Program-made: the position numbers and the translations under genes
Source of the DNA: a virus
Length of the DNA: 34,460 nt
Virus record (IMG/VR): IMGVR_UViG_3300027985_000063
Location: 1-34,460 of that record
Strand: one strand, 5' to 3'
Shown here: one piece after another, positions 15,662 to 24,122 of the stretch
How positions within the stretch are numbered: the stretch's first letter is position 1
Layout of the letters: the number at the start of each line of letters is the position of its first letter
The notes under the pieces: model-generated
Told to the model about the DNA's origin: nothing
Databases searched by the model: none
Seen by the model: the letters and a program-made list of their open reading frames with translations, nothing else

Positions 15662-18600
15662 TGGGTAAATACTCCGCTTTAAAAAGAAGTGCATCTTCTC
15701 AAACTAGTTCCACCAAGTATGGTGAACTGGAAACAGGAGCAATGCATTTTGCAGCAGAGACTCCTGTGATGGCAGGAGCTGCTGTTGGTGCTGAATATGG
15801 AGCTGGTCTAGGTACTGCTGTAGCTCCCGGTGTTGGAACAGTAGTTGGCGGAGTAGTAGGTGGGTTAGTGGGAGCTGGTGTTGGTATGCTAGGTAAGTAC
15901 GCAGCATTATCTAAAATGCCAGAAACTAAAGCTGCCTTAGAAGAGGCTGAACGTCAAAATCCAACTTCTGCTTTCACTGGTCAAATTGTGTCACAAGGGG
16001 TTGGATTTGGTGTTGGTGCCGTAGGTAGAACTGGGGCAGAGAAACTTGCCTCTATGACTCTTGGTGGAGCTATCGGAGGCGGTGTTGAAGCAGGCTCTGA
16101 AATTATTGAAGGTAAAGACCTAGACCCTACTAGAATTGCTATTGCAACTGCTGGAGGCACTGTGTTTAGTGGTGCTGCTAGAGACATTTGGAAAAAGACT
16201 GCAGAAGGTGTCACTCATCCTAAGCAAGTTGCTAGGAACATCCGTCAAGGATTTACTCCAGTAACTTCTAAAGAAACTAAACCAGTTGACCCTGAGTTTG
16301 AGAAGTCGCGTATCCGTGAGGATGAGTCGATTAGTCAAGTTGTACAGCGTAAGTACGATGCTGAACGTCAATTAAAAAAGGATGTTGCTTCTGATGTTGA
16401 CCAATCTGTAACCGCTGAGACTAAAGTAGAAGAGCCTATTAAACCTCTTGCAAAAGGGCAATTAGCTGGTACAGATAAGAACAATAACATTCGTCTGAAT
16501 GATGATGCTATTGAAAAAGACTTTTCAGAAGACTTTAAGTACATTTTTGATGCCTCTACTCCTGCTGGAATACAGAAGGCAGCAGTATTTAAGGCTTTGA
16601 ACATTAACAAAGAAACTTTTAAGTCTCTTGTCAGAGATACTGACGACTACAAGTCATTACTTCATCTACATGAACAGAGTCATGTTCGTAATGGAGACCA
16701 TGCTAATTATCCACGAGATGCTAACGGTGAGTTGGACTTAATGAGTCCAGAAGCTATTGCTATTGAGACTCGTGCCACTAAAGAAGCATTTGATGAGTTG
16801 TATAAGTTGAAAGTAGCTACTGGAAAGTTAAGAACTGAAACTGCAGAAGAAGAAGCTTTAGATATTCTTCAAGGTGTTAATAATAACTTGAAAGCAGATG
16901 CTAGACAAACTCGTATCTGGGTAGATTTCATTAACTCTAATATTCCTAATGAGAAGTTAAGAACTCTTGTCACTAGAGCTATTGAAGGTGAGAAAGATTA
17001 TGACAGACTCTTAACCGTAGCCGAACGTAACAAACTTCTGTATGGAGATGGAAAAACTTCTAGAGGATTGAATGGTGCTCTGGAAGGTATGAGAAAGAAT
17101 CTGGATAAACCCGGGTTTGTTCCTCCTAGAGGAGAGTCTGTTGAGGCTTATAAAGCTAAGGCAGATAGACTTGAAATGGTCATCAAGCAACGAGAAACTA
17201 TACCTGCAGAAGAAGAAGCACATGCTCTATCTTTTCTGAAGGAAATTCAGAAAAGATTTGCAGACATTGGTAAGAACGCTCAATCGGCTGGGGTGATTGA
17301 CGGACTGAGAGATAACTATGTAGCTCACGTTCTTGACTTTAGTAAGTCCACATTGGACAAAAAAGGTCAACAAGCTCTCATGGATAAAATTTTTAATACT
17401 CCAAAAGAGAGTAAGCTTGTAAGAGATTTCGCACAACACCGTACTTACGAATTCCTTAGAGATTTAGAAGAGTTAGTTCAAGGGACAGGTGTTGTTGTTC
17501 ATACAGATATTGCTAAGATTGCAGAAGCATATGAGAAATCTATGCAAGCTGCTATCATTCATAAAAATATGATTAGCAAATTATCTCATATGAAAGGTCC
17601 TGACGGTAAAGCTTGGTTAGTTCCTTATTCTCGTGAAGCTATTAGAGATGGATATAGAGAATTTGTTGGTAAAGGTTCTCGTCCAATTGAAGGCTTAGTT
17701 GTGCATCCTGACCTTGTAGACGCTATGGGATTTCTGTTTAGACAGAATGACCCTAGTATGATTGTAAGAGGTCTAAGTGGTGTTACCCACTTAACTAAGG
17801 TAATCAACACTGTTGCATCTTTATTCCATGCTAAATCTTTGATTGAAGCTGGTGGCTTAACTTCTCCTAAACTTCTGTTAAAAGAAATTATGGCAGAAGG
17901 TAAGTATGCAGTAACTGGAGGAAAGTCTGTAGGTTCGGGTGCTCGTCAAGCTATGAATGCTTTACGTTATGGTACTGGAGATGACCAGATGGCTGACCAA
18001 TGGATGAGGGAAGGTCTTCAGATTGAAGTGGAAGATGTTCAAAGGTCTATTGTTGCTGATACTGGTAAGTTTATTGACGACCAAGTAAGTAGATTAGGAA
18101 AAGATTTAAAATTAGTTCAACATATCACTGACCCTTTAGATGAGAAAGTACTGCAGAAATTAAATGCTTTCACATGGGATTATATGCATGCTGGACAGAA
18201 GTTAAATATTGCTAATCACTTATACGCAAATATCAAAGCTAAGAATCCTCAATTCAATGAGGAGGAATTAGCTCAAGCACGTAAAGAGGTTATTAATTAT
18301 GTGAATCAGACTTTAGGTGGGTTAGATTGGCTTGGTGTAGCCAGACAAGTTCAGAACAAGTATGCCAAAGCTTTTGCTATGAAAGCAGCAGGTATTAATG
18401 GAAGAGAGTGGGCACAGATTATTTTGTTTGCCCCTGACTGGACTGTATCTACATTAAGAGCTTTTACTACTGCCCTTCCTAAAGAAATTCGCAAACCTCA
18501 AAACTGGGAACTGAGAAAAGGTGTTAAAGGATTAGCTAATCCAACTACTACTGGTGACTTTGCTAGACGTTATGTTATCTCAACTGCTATTGCATGGATG

Positions 18601-19092
18601 ACTATTCTCAATGGCTTTAATTATGCGTTTGCTAACAAACCTATCTGGGAAAATAATGACCCTACTCGTATTGACATGGGTGATGGAACTACTGTCCAAG
18701 GAGCTAAACATTCTATGGAGGCAGTTCACTGGTTGTCTAATCCAGATAAGACATTAGGTAATAAATTAGGTTTCTTTCCTAAAGCATTATTTGTGTCTAC
18801 AACTGGTGTAGCTTATCCTAGTCCTACTGCTCCTAAGTTAGAGGATACTTCTGTTGTGGGTAGAGCAAAAGCTGTAGCTATGCTTGCTGCTCCTTTCCAA
18901 GTGTCTAGTGCTATGCAAGCACCAGAAGGAGAAAAACTCAAGAGAGCTACTATGAGTACTCTTGGCGTACCTATTTATGGAAAAAGAAAAGACCAATATC
19001 TGAATCTTGAAGAATTACGTCAACGTAAATTAGAACGTAGACTGAAACGTCAAGAAAAGATAAAAGAAAAAATTGAACAACTAAGGAAATAA
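15661..19092 (+). CDS. Large ejection protein with HExxH motif (1143 aa)
   Basis: The largest protein of the window. Residues about 35-85 and 105-145 are Gly/Ala/Val-rich and could insert in membranes. At 337-347 there is HEQSHVRNGDH: an HExxH zinc-protease signature with a third His at the position used by metzincins. An alternative third ligand is E369 in a helix AIETRATKEAF, as in gluzincins. A long helical body follows, with a Lys/Arg/Glu-rich C-terminus. By position and size it matches the largest ejection protein of podoviruses (T7 gp16, P22 gp16), but no lysozyme-type Glu motif is recognised. A peptidase activity during entry is inferred, not shown. Confidence 0.75.
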   Translation: MGKYSALKRSASSQTSSTKYGELETGAMHFAAETPVMAGAAVGAEYGAGLGTAVAPGVGTVVGGVVGGLVGAGVGMLGKYAALSKMPETKAALEEAERQNPTSAFTGQIVSQGVGFGVGAVGRTGAEKLASMTLGGAIGGGVEAGSEIIEGKDLDPTRIAIATAGGTVFSGAARDIWKKTAEGVTHPKQVARNIRQGFTPVTSKETKPVDPEFEKSRIREDESISQVVQRKYDAERQLKKDVASDVDQSVTAETKVEEPIKPLAKGQLAGTDKNNNIRLNDDAIEKDFSEDFKYIFDASTPAGIQKAAVFKALNINKETFKSLVRDTDDYKSLLHLHEQSHVRNGDHANYPRDANGELDLMSPEAIAIETRATKEAFDELYKLKVATGKLRTETAEEEALDILQGVNNNLKADARQTRIWVDFINSNIPNEKLRTLVTRAIEGEKDYDRLLTVAERNKLLYGDGKTSRGLNGALEGMRKNLDKPGFVPPRGESVEAYKAKADRLEMVIKQRETIPAEEEAHALSFLKEIQKRFADIGKNAQSAGVIDGLRDNYVAHVLDFSKSTLDKKGQQALMDKIFNTPKESKLVRDFAQHRTYEFLRDLEELVQGTGVVVHTDIAKIAEAYEKSMQAAIIHKNMISKLSHMKGPDGKAWLVPYSREAIRDGYREFVGKGSRPIEGLVVHPDLVDAMGFLFRQNDPSMIVRGLSGVTHLTKVINTVASLFHAKSLIEAGGLTSPKLLLKEIMAEGKYAVTGGKSVGSGARQAMNALRYGTGDDQMADQWMREGLQIEVEDVQRSIVADTGKFIDDQVSRLGKDLKLVQHITDPLDEKVLQKLNAFTWDYMHAGQKLNIANHLYANIKAKNPQFNEEELAQARKEVINYVNQTLGGLDWLGVARQVQNKYAKAFAMKAAGINGREWAQIILFAPDWTVSTLRAFTTALPKEIRKPQNWELRKGVKGLANPTTTGDFARRYVISTAIAWMTILNGFNYAFANKPIWENNDPTRIDMGDGTTVQGAKHSMEAVHWLSNPDKTLGNKLGFFPKALFVSTTGVAYPSPTAPKLEDTSVVGRAKAVAMLAAPFQVSSAMQAPEGEKLKRATMSTLGVPIYGKRKDQYLNLEELRQRKLERRLKRQEKIKEKIEQLRK

Positions 19093-19094
19093 AA

Positions 19095-19466
19095 ATGTCT
19101 AAAAAAGATGTGGAAGTATTTATTAGTGTCGTGTTTGCAAGTAGAGATTTTGCACATAAGTCTCATTTAGGAACACATAGTTATGCCCAACATATAGCTT
19201 TAGGTTCTTTTTATGATGACATTGTTGGTTTAGGTGACTCCCTTGTTGAAGCATGGCAGGGGAGGCATTTTGAATTGCTTGGAGAGATTCCTGATTTCAA
19301 AACCTCTAATAAAGATGACCCTGTAAAAGTTCTGAAACAACATCTACAACTTTTAGAAGAGTCTAGAGATGATGTTGCAGGACATGACACAGCACTTCAA
19401 AACATTATTGATGAAATTGTTTCTCTTTATCTTTCTACTCTATATAAATTACACTTTTTGAAATAG
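19095..19466 (+). CDS. DUF5856-like helical protein (123 aa)
   Basis: The product looks like a four-helix protein, with the conserved-looking stretch THSYAQHIALGSFYDDIVGLGDSLVEAW followed by Gln-Gly. The His and Glu spacing is ferritin/Dps-like. I associate this pattern with the phage family DUF5856, from memory rather than a search. Function unknown. It begins 2 nt after the ejection protein stop and ends 1 nt before the fibre start. Confidence 0.6.
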   Translation: MSKKDVEVFISVVFASRDFAHKSHLGTHSYAQHIALGSFYDDIVGLGDSLVEAWQGRHFELLGEIPDFKTSNKDDPVKVLKQHLQLLEESRDDVAGHDTALQNIIDEIVSLYLSTLYKLHFLK

Positions 19467-19467
19467 T

Positions 19468-21477
19468 ATGTCGTTAAACTTACCACCAATTCCTACAGAC
19501 CCTATCCAAGAGTCTCCTATTTGGAGAAATTGGTTCTCTAGAGTACAACAATTATTTACTTCTAAAGTAAGTGGGTCTATTCCAGTCAGCCATAACGCCT
19601 TGTCTGACATTCAAGGGGGGACATCTGATGAGAGGAATCATTTATCTAATGCTCAGGTAACTAAACTTACTAATATTGAAGATGGAGCAGAAGTAAATAA
19701 TATTTCAGACACCGATGCTATTGATTTGACAGATGGTGGAGAAACTGTACTTCATTTACATGACTATGAGCATGTGACATGGCCCTCTTCTCTGATAGTT
19801 GGAGGCGCTACTCACGTTACAGAACTTCAAGGAGCAATCAATCATATGTGGTCTGCTGGTATGGTTGATGGTGGGGCATTGACAGACAACGGTGATGGCA
19901 CAGTTACGATTGCTGAAGGAACTGCGGTTATTCATGCAACATCTAACCCGCATACCGACCTTTATGAAGTAATCGTTCCTGCAAGCACACCTACGCTAAC
20001 AGATGGTTCAGCGAACTATATCTATGTTGATTACAACTCTGGTACTCCACAGTACGCTGTTAGCACTGACATAACATCCTTTAACTGTATTGACAAGTGC
20101 ATAATCTATTTGGCTCACAGAAGTGGAACCGTAGTCCATTGGATAGATGCCAGAGAGCAGAATGTAGATAGCAACAGAAAAATCCGCAGATTGTTTTTGG
20201 GTTTCTCAAAGTTCATCCATGATGAAAATGGCACTGCTATAGGTGCTAATGGTCTGGCTATTACAGTTACCGCAGGTAAGTTCAATTTCATGGTTCAAGA
20301 ACTTCCGCATGACGCATTCGATACGTCTGTTGCAGGAACAGCTAATGTAAACGTATTTACATTGTGGTATCAGGATGGCGTAGGTGGATGGACTGAGACA
20401 ATCAATAGCAAGACAATTACAACCACTACTTACGATGACGGTAGCGGGACTCCTGCGACTCTCAATAACAATAAGTATGGTGTGACTTGGTTCTACATAA
20501 TGAACAACTCCCCTAGTGAGCTTCATGCTGTGATGGGGCAGGTTGAATATGCCAACTTGTCAGACGCTGAGGTTGCCGCACCTCCTACTAATGTTCCGCC
20601 TATATTGTCTAGCCTTGGTTCTTTGATAGGATATGTCATATATGAGAAAAGTGCTGTAGCGTTTGACGATGTTAGGTCAGTATTTACTCAGCAATTCACA
20701 TCTTCTGCTGCGACTGTTCACAATGGATTGTCTGGATTGCAGGGTGGAACAGTTGCAGAGTATTACCATCTTACATCTGCCGAGTACACTGGCACAGGTT
20801 CAGGGAGCTTCGTCAGGGATACATCACCAACTTTAACAACACCACAAATATCTGGAACTCTAGGCATCGGTAATACTGCCATATCTTCAATAGGAGTCCG
20901 CATATCTTCGTTAGTGTTGCTGTCTGGCGCTGCTGCTCAGTACGGGAATAACAATAACGTTACTTTTGGAAGTGATTGTACAACTGCTGGATATAGCTTC
21001 TACGCAAGACCATCCACAACTGCTGCCACATACACAATGGGCAATCTGATTAACTATCGGGCGAATGGATTCATAAAAGGCGCAGGAAGCACAGTAACTA
21101 CATACACATCGTTTTGGGCTGATGATGAAACTGATGCGGGGACTCACTACGCTTTTTACGGTCAGCAAAGTGCTGTAAACGCCAGTGACAGAAACTGTTA
21201 CATTACAGGATCAGCTCCAAACTATTTTGCTGCTGCTGTTATGGTTGGAAGCAACACTAATGATGGCGTAAACTTGCTACAAGTAACTGGGTCAATAAAA
21301 TCTACAACAACTATTGAGACTGGCGGATATATCGTTTCGACTCTTCCTGCTGGGACTCAGGGACAGAGGGCATTTGTTACTGACGCAACTGCACCTACTT
21401 GGCTAGCGACGTTAACAGGTGGTGGGGCTGTAGTCTGTCCTGCATTTCATGATGGTGTAAATTGGGTATCTGCATAA
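19468..21477 (+). CDS. Tail fibre protein (669 aa)
   Basis: Probable receptor-binding fibre. Residues 1-70 form an attachment part with HNALSDIQGGTSDERNHLS (42-60). A related element, HNGLSGLQGGTVAEYYHLT, recurs near 417-435; this is a common phage-fibre spacer motif. The intervening and C-terminal parts are Thr/Ser/Gly/Asn-rich beta structure ending in a compact Trp/Phe/His tip (FHDGVNWVSA). From about 19860 onward the DNA is less AT-biased and uses GCG, CCG and ACG codons avoided elsewhere, suggesting that the distal fibre was acquired separately. No Shine-Dalgarno is visible; the start lies 1 nt after the previous stop. Confidence 0.8.
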   Translation: MSLNLPPIPTDPIQESPIWRNWFSRVQQLFTSKVSGSIPVSHNALSDIQGGTSDERNHLSNAQVTKLTNIEDGAEVNNISDTDAIDLTDGGETVLHLHDYEHVTWPSSLIVGGATHVTELQGAINHMWSAGMVDGGALTDNGDGTVTIAEGTAVIHATSNPHTDLYEVIVPASTPTLTDGSANYIYVDYNSGTPQYAVSTDITSFNCIDKCIIYLAHRSGTVVHWIDAREQNVDSNRKIRRLFLGFSKFIHDENGTAIGANGLAITVTAGKFNFMVQELPHDAFDTSVAGTANVNVFTLWYQDGVGGWTETINSKTITTTTYDDGSGTPATLNNNKYGVTWFYIMNNSPSELHAVMGQVEYANLSDAEVAAPPTNVPPILSSLGSLIGYVIYEKSAVAFDDVRSVFTQQFTSSAATVHNGLSGLQGGTVAEYYHLTSAEYTGTGSGSFVRDTSPTLTTPQISGTLGIGNTAISSIGVRISSLVLLSGAAAQYGNNNNVTFGSDCTTAGYSFYARPSTTAATYTMGNLINYRANGFIKGAGSTVTTYTSFWADDETDAGTHYAFYGQQSAVNASDRNCYITGSAPNYFAAAVMVGSNTNDGVNLLQVTGSIKSTTTIETGGYIVSTLPAGTQGQRAFVTDATAPTWLATLTGGGAVVCPAFHDGVNWVSA

Positions 21478-21489
21478 GGAGAAGTGAAA

Positions 21490-21831
21490 ATGGCATTAGT
21501 AATGTACGAACGACTTGAAAGATATGATCATAAAACTGGAGCTTATAAAGGGTCTCATGTAAAACTGTATGATACTGTTACACAGCGTGAAGGTAGTGCA
21601 ATGTCTTACGCTACGGCAGAAACATTAGGCTTTACGCAGACTGACATTCTTACGCAAGTGCAGCTTGGAGCCGTAACTGCTGCCGATGAGGTAATGTCTC
21701 AGCTTTCGATTGAACAGGCTTCGCACCTGTCAACACAAAAGGCACTACAGGCTGAAATAGATGCGCATACGGCTACTAAATCAGAATTATCTACATTGAA
21801 GACTATTGCAAAAATTGCTGGTTTGATATAA
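21490..21831 (+). CDS. Hypothetical fibre-associated protein (113 aa)
   Basis: The start at 21490 is supported by GGAG 8 nt upstream; a GTG at 21484 in the same frame is too close to it. The first half is probably beta (YERLERYDHKTGAYKGSHVKLYD) and the second half helical, rich in Ala/Gln/Thr. Codon use resembles the fibre distal part, so the two were probably acquired together. A fibre assembly or attachment role is inferred from position only. Confidence 0.6.
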   Translation: MALVMYERLERYDHKTGAYKGSHVKLYDTVTQREGSAMSYATAETLGFTQTDILTQVQLGAVTAADEVMSQLSIEQASHLSTQKALQAEIDAHTATKSELSTLKTIAKIAGLI

Positions 21832-21857
21832 TTCATATTGACAAATATGAGGTTATT

Positions 21858-21923
21858 ATGGATGCATACGGAAAAGTACCATCTCGCAGAAAAAAGATGA
21901 CATGGAACAAGACCGCAGAGTAA
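21858..21923 (+). CDS. Possible 21-aa microprotein
   Basis: A short frame, MDAYGKVPSRRKKMTWNKTAE, with GAGG 5 nt before the ATG. It fills the 70-nt gap between the 21490 gene and the holin-like gene and overlaps the latter by 22 nt. It is basic and has no membrane segment. It could instead be a leader that sets translation of the holin-like gene. Evidence is limited to the ribosome site and spacing. Confidence 0.35.
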   Translation: MDAYGKVPSRRKKMTWNKTAE

Positions 21924-22204
21924 ATGATAGTTGGCATGTGGGAAAGGAAATACCTCTTGCTATGTTGTTCGCTATTGTCATTCAGACATTAGCAGCAGTA
22001 TGGTGGGCAGCAAGTTTCTCTGCCACAGTTACAACTAAACTGGATGATCTATCTAATCAAGTAGCAGCTTTAACTGCTGATAAATATACGCAAGGGGATG
22101 CTGGTCGTGACCAAGCATTAATTAATGAGCGTATTGAAAACATTAAACAAAGAGTGGAGAATTTAGAATGGCAACAAGTACAAAGAAAACAGAAACCAAA
22201 GTAG
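21902..22204 (+). CDS. Holin-like membrane protein (100 aa)
   Basis: One strong membrane segment (about 18-40, PLAMLFAIVIQTLAAVWWAA) follows a polar N-terminus. The remainder is a coiled-coil-like helix (about 45-95) ending in a basic tail. It begins the lysis cassette, upstream of an M15-type peptidase. One transmembrane helix with a long cytoplasmic or periplasmic coiled coil is typical of several phage holin or antiholin families, but I cannot assign the exact class. Confidence 0.6.
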   Translation: MEQDRRVNDSWHVGKEIPLAMLFAIVIQTLAAVWWAASFSATVTTKLDDLSNQVAALTADKYTQGDAGRDQALINERIENIKQRVENLEWQQVQRKQKPK

Positions 22205-22299
22205 CACAACAACGTAAAATTAATAACGGTAAAGCCATTAGCAAAAATATTATTGATAAAGGCAAGAAGATAAATAAACAAAATAGTTGTAAGAAATGA
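22168..22299 (+). CDS. 43-aa Lys-rich microprotein
   Basis: This frame overlaps the end of the holin-like gene by 37 nt in another frame, has GGAGA about 8 nt before its ATG, and ends in an ATGA overlap with the endolysin start. About one third of residues are Lys; there is one Cys near the end and no membrane segment. Both junctions and the ribosome site argue that it is expressed. Function unknown. Confidence 0.6.
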   Translation: MATSTKKTETKVAQQRKINNGKAISKNIIDKGKKINKQNSCKK

Positions 22300-22706
22300 T
22301 TACAAAACGTCAATACTTTCTAGATAAGTCCTATCCCATTGAACATGAGGCCAATGCAGATTGGCTTCTTGCTCAAGTTAATTGTTTGCTCCATGAGGCA
22401 GCTAATGTTGGAGTATACGATTATGAGATTGATGCAGATACTAATTCTCAAATCAGTGGAAGCAAAAATGGTAGAGGAGACGGTGGATATAGACTACCTG
22501 ATAGTTCAACAGGTGTCCAACAGTCTTCTCATAAAGAAGGAAAAGGTGTTGATGTATATGACCCAATGAATAAACTAGATGACTGGATTACAGATGATAA
22601 ACTAGCTAAATATGGTTTATACAGAGAACATCCAGAGTGGACTCCTACATGGTGTCATCTTACAACAAGACCACCTAAATCTAATCGAAGGACATTCATA
22701 CCATGA
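22296..22706 (+). CDS. Endolysin, M15-type peptidase
   Basis: The 136-aa product matches the D-Ala-D-Ala carboxypeptidase / L-Ala-D-Glu endopeptidase (M15) pattern. SSHKEGKGVDVYDP (77-90) supplies zinc ligands H79 and D86, and WCHL (119-122) supplies H121. E114 is a candidate catalytic Glu. The length fits a single-domain phage endolysin without a cell-wall binding domain. There is no signal peptide, so release should depend on a holin. Start and stop both overlap neighbours by 4 nt. Confidence 0.82.
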   Translation: MITKRQYFLDKSYPIEHEANADWLLAQVNCLLHEAANVGVYDYEIDADTNSQISGSKNGRGDGGYRLPDSSTGVQQSSHKEGKGVDVYDPMNKLDDWITDDKLAKYGLYREHPEWTPTWCHLTTRPPKSNRRTFIP

Positions 22707-22906
22707 AAGTTGTAAAACATTGGATGACAGCTAGAGACAATGAGACTTACAGTTATACCAAATTAGCTTCTGCTGTTGGTGTGGCTGCTCTTGTTTATAA
22801 TTTTGTTACATCAGGTTCTACAGATTTTCAGGGTTTTGGTACTGCTCTAGGATTGATTATAGCTGCTCATGCTGCTAAACATTATACGGAGAAAGAAGAT
22901 GTCTGA
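22703..22906 (+). CDS. Small membrane protein, holin candidate (67 aa)
   Basis: Two hydrophobic stretches (about 20-35 and 44-58) are joined by a short polar Gly/Ser/Thr/Asp turn, with a charged end (HYTEKEDV). The start overlaps the endolysin stop by 4 nt. Two short helices and a position between endolysin and spanins fit a class II holin. With the 21902 gene, the cassette thus has two holin/antiholin candidates. Confidence 0.6.
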   Translation: MKVVKHWMTARDNETYSYTKLASAVGVAALVYNFVTSGSTDFQGFGTALGLIIAAHAAKHYTEKEDV

Positions 22907-23174
22907 TTATGTGAAACTTGCTGTTGCAGTTCTGTTAGTTTGTACTGGCTGGTTTGGAAGGAGTTGGTATGATGACAGCAGAGAAATTGCTATTAGAAAT
23001 GCTATTGATGGAGTTAATGTTACAATTGCTTCTTCTATTGCTGGTATCAAAGTAGAAAATAAGACTGTGTACAATAAAACTATTGAACATATGAATACTG
23101 AAACTCTCTACAAAGAATGTCAAGCTGACCAAGTAACTATGGATTTAACTAACCAAGCTATACTGGGGAAATGA
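22899..23174 (+). CDS. Inner-membrane spanin (Rz-like), putative
   Basis: Start taken at 22899 (MSDYVKL); an in-frame TTG at 22869 would overlap the previous gene more deeply. The 91-aa product has one N-terminal membrane anchor (about 5-20) followed by a helical periplasmic-type region (about 24-85), the layout of an i-spanin. It overlaps the previous gene by 8 nt and the next by 4 nt. The call depends on topology and neighbours. Confidence 0.6.
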   Translation: MSDYVKLAVAVLLVCTGWFGRSWYDDSREIAIRNAIDGVNVTIASSIAGIKVENKTVYNKTIEHMNTETLYKECQADQVTMDLTNQAILGK

Positions 23175-23392
23175 TGGAAATTATTCTTGCTATTGTTATT
23201 GGTTTTGGTGGTGGTTGGTTTTTTAAACCCGTAGATAAGGTAGATTGTATCGACCAAACTTTGGTTATTGCTTCCTGTCCTCCTCCTACTAAATTAACTG
23301 ACCCTTCTTTTGGTGGACATGTTCTGAAACTACAAGAAGTTGCTGGTCAATATAGAGAATGTAGAAAGGCGGTCCTTCCAGATGACGATTAA
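23171..23392 (+). CDS. Rz1-like/spanin-associated protein (73 aa)
   Basis: An N-terminal hydrophobic segment (3-18) is followed by a lipobox-like IASC (33-36), then CPPPTKLTDPSF and a C-terminal helix VLKLQEVAGQYRECRKA. A Pro-rich segment after a Cys and position after an i-spanin candidate are typical of outer-membrane spanins. The Cys lies unusually far from the hydrophobic segment for a normal lipoprotein signal, so it may instead be membrane-anchored. Start overlaps the previous stop (ATGA). Confidence 0.55.
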   Translation: MMEIILAIVIGFGGGWFFKPVDKVDCIDQTLVIASCPPPTKLTDPSFGGHVLKLQEVAGQYRECRKAVLPDDD

Positions 23393-23510
23393 TTTTGAAT
23401 TGATTTCAGGTGTGATGTGTGGTATTGAGTTCTTTGATGACTCAGAAACAGAATTGTCTGTGGTTATTTTGGACTTATTGATTTTCCGTATTATGATTTT
23501 CTATAAATAA
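23382..23510 (+). CDS. Small membrane-type protein, last late gene (42 aa)
   Basis: The frame MTINFELISGVMCGIEFF... overlaps the end of the spanin-like gene by 11 nt and stops at 23510, at the edge of the terminator A-run. It has hydrophobic ends around an acidic centre (DDSETE) and one Cys. Similar short proteins sit at late-operon ends in other podoviruses, as I recall without a search. The ribosome site is weak, so coupling to the upstream gene is likely. Confidence 0.6.
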   Translation: MTINFELISGVMCGIEFFDDSETELSVVILDLLIFRIMIFYK

Positions 23511-23543
23511 AAAAAGCCCCAATGATGATTTCTCAAAGGGGCT
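23509..23543 (-). terminator. Intrinsic terminator of the leftward operon
   Basis: On the minus strand AGCCCC (23543-23538), a 17-nt loop and GGGGCT (23520-23515) are followed by a run of seven T. It lies 19 nt after the thyX-like stop. On the plus strand the same stem has no following T-run, so the rightward late operon is not obviously terminated here. Confidence 0.8.
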
Positions 23544-23561
23544 AAAATACCACGGCAGGTA

Positions 23562-24122
23562 TTAGGTTACAACAAATTCTGGATGTTCTAATTGTTCTAG
23601 AGTTTCTCCAATAAATACTTCCCACAATTTATATCTGTGTCCAGTTCTCTGTGATATGATATTCTTCAAAGTCTTGTAATTGGTACACACGATACGTCTC
23701 TGCAGAAATCCTTCTGGTAGACAATGTTTTAAAGTAGTTACATCATTCTTATACAATTCCCACATTTCAATAAATGCTTTCACAATTTGTGGAGGTGTTC
23801 CTACTTCAAAGTCTCCTTGAGTTGGAGGACGTTTAGATAGAGTATGCATAGTAGACTCACTTTGCTTTGTTACTCCTGTTCTGTACGTATCAAACTCACT
23901 CCAAAAAGCTCTACTTGCTTCCACATCAATCCATACTTGGATTGACTCAAGGAATTTGTTATGTCCCCCATCCATGTGGGCAAGTAGTACAGCTCGTTTA
24001 TTCCCCTTTTCTTTTTGCCCTTTCCACCAAACTTCTGGTTCTAAAGACCTATCTTTGTAAGAATACGCCATACCACGGATGGCATGGTCGTATCCCGCCT
24101 CTTCTAGTACTTTTACATACAT
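23562..24122 (-). CDS. thyX: ThyX-like thymidylate synthase (divergent)
   Basis: A 186-aa product resembling flavin-dependent thymidylate synthases, which make dTMP from dUMP with FAD and methylene-THF. The region DTYRTGVTKQSEST (78-91) lies where ThyX has its RHRxxSxNExSxRY signature; only part of it is kept. LPEG (135-138) and a helix with TNYKTLKNIISQRTGHR (147-163) match the C-terminal nucleotide-binding part. It overlaps nrdA by 10 nt and ends the leftward operon, fitting dNTP supply. The divergence of the signature leaves open a related but different nucleotide activity. Confidence 0.65.
   Translation of the reverse strand: MYVKVLEEAGYDHAIRGMAYSYKDRSLEPEVWWKGQKEKGNKRAVLLAHMDGGHNKFLESIQVWIDVEASRAFWSEFDTYRTGVTKQSESTMHTLSKRPPTQGDFEVGTPPQIVKAFIEMWELYKNDVTTLKHCLPEGFLQRRIVCTNYKTLKNIISQRTGHRYKLWEVFIGETLEQLEHPEFVVT

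Noticed and set aside
21838-21870. TTGACA before the lysis cassette as a promoter
   Set aside because: No -10-like hexamer at 16-18 nt spacing.
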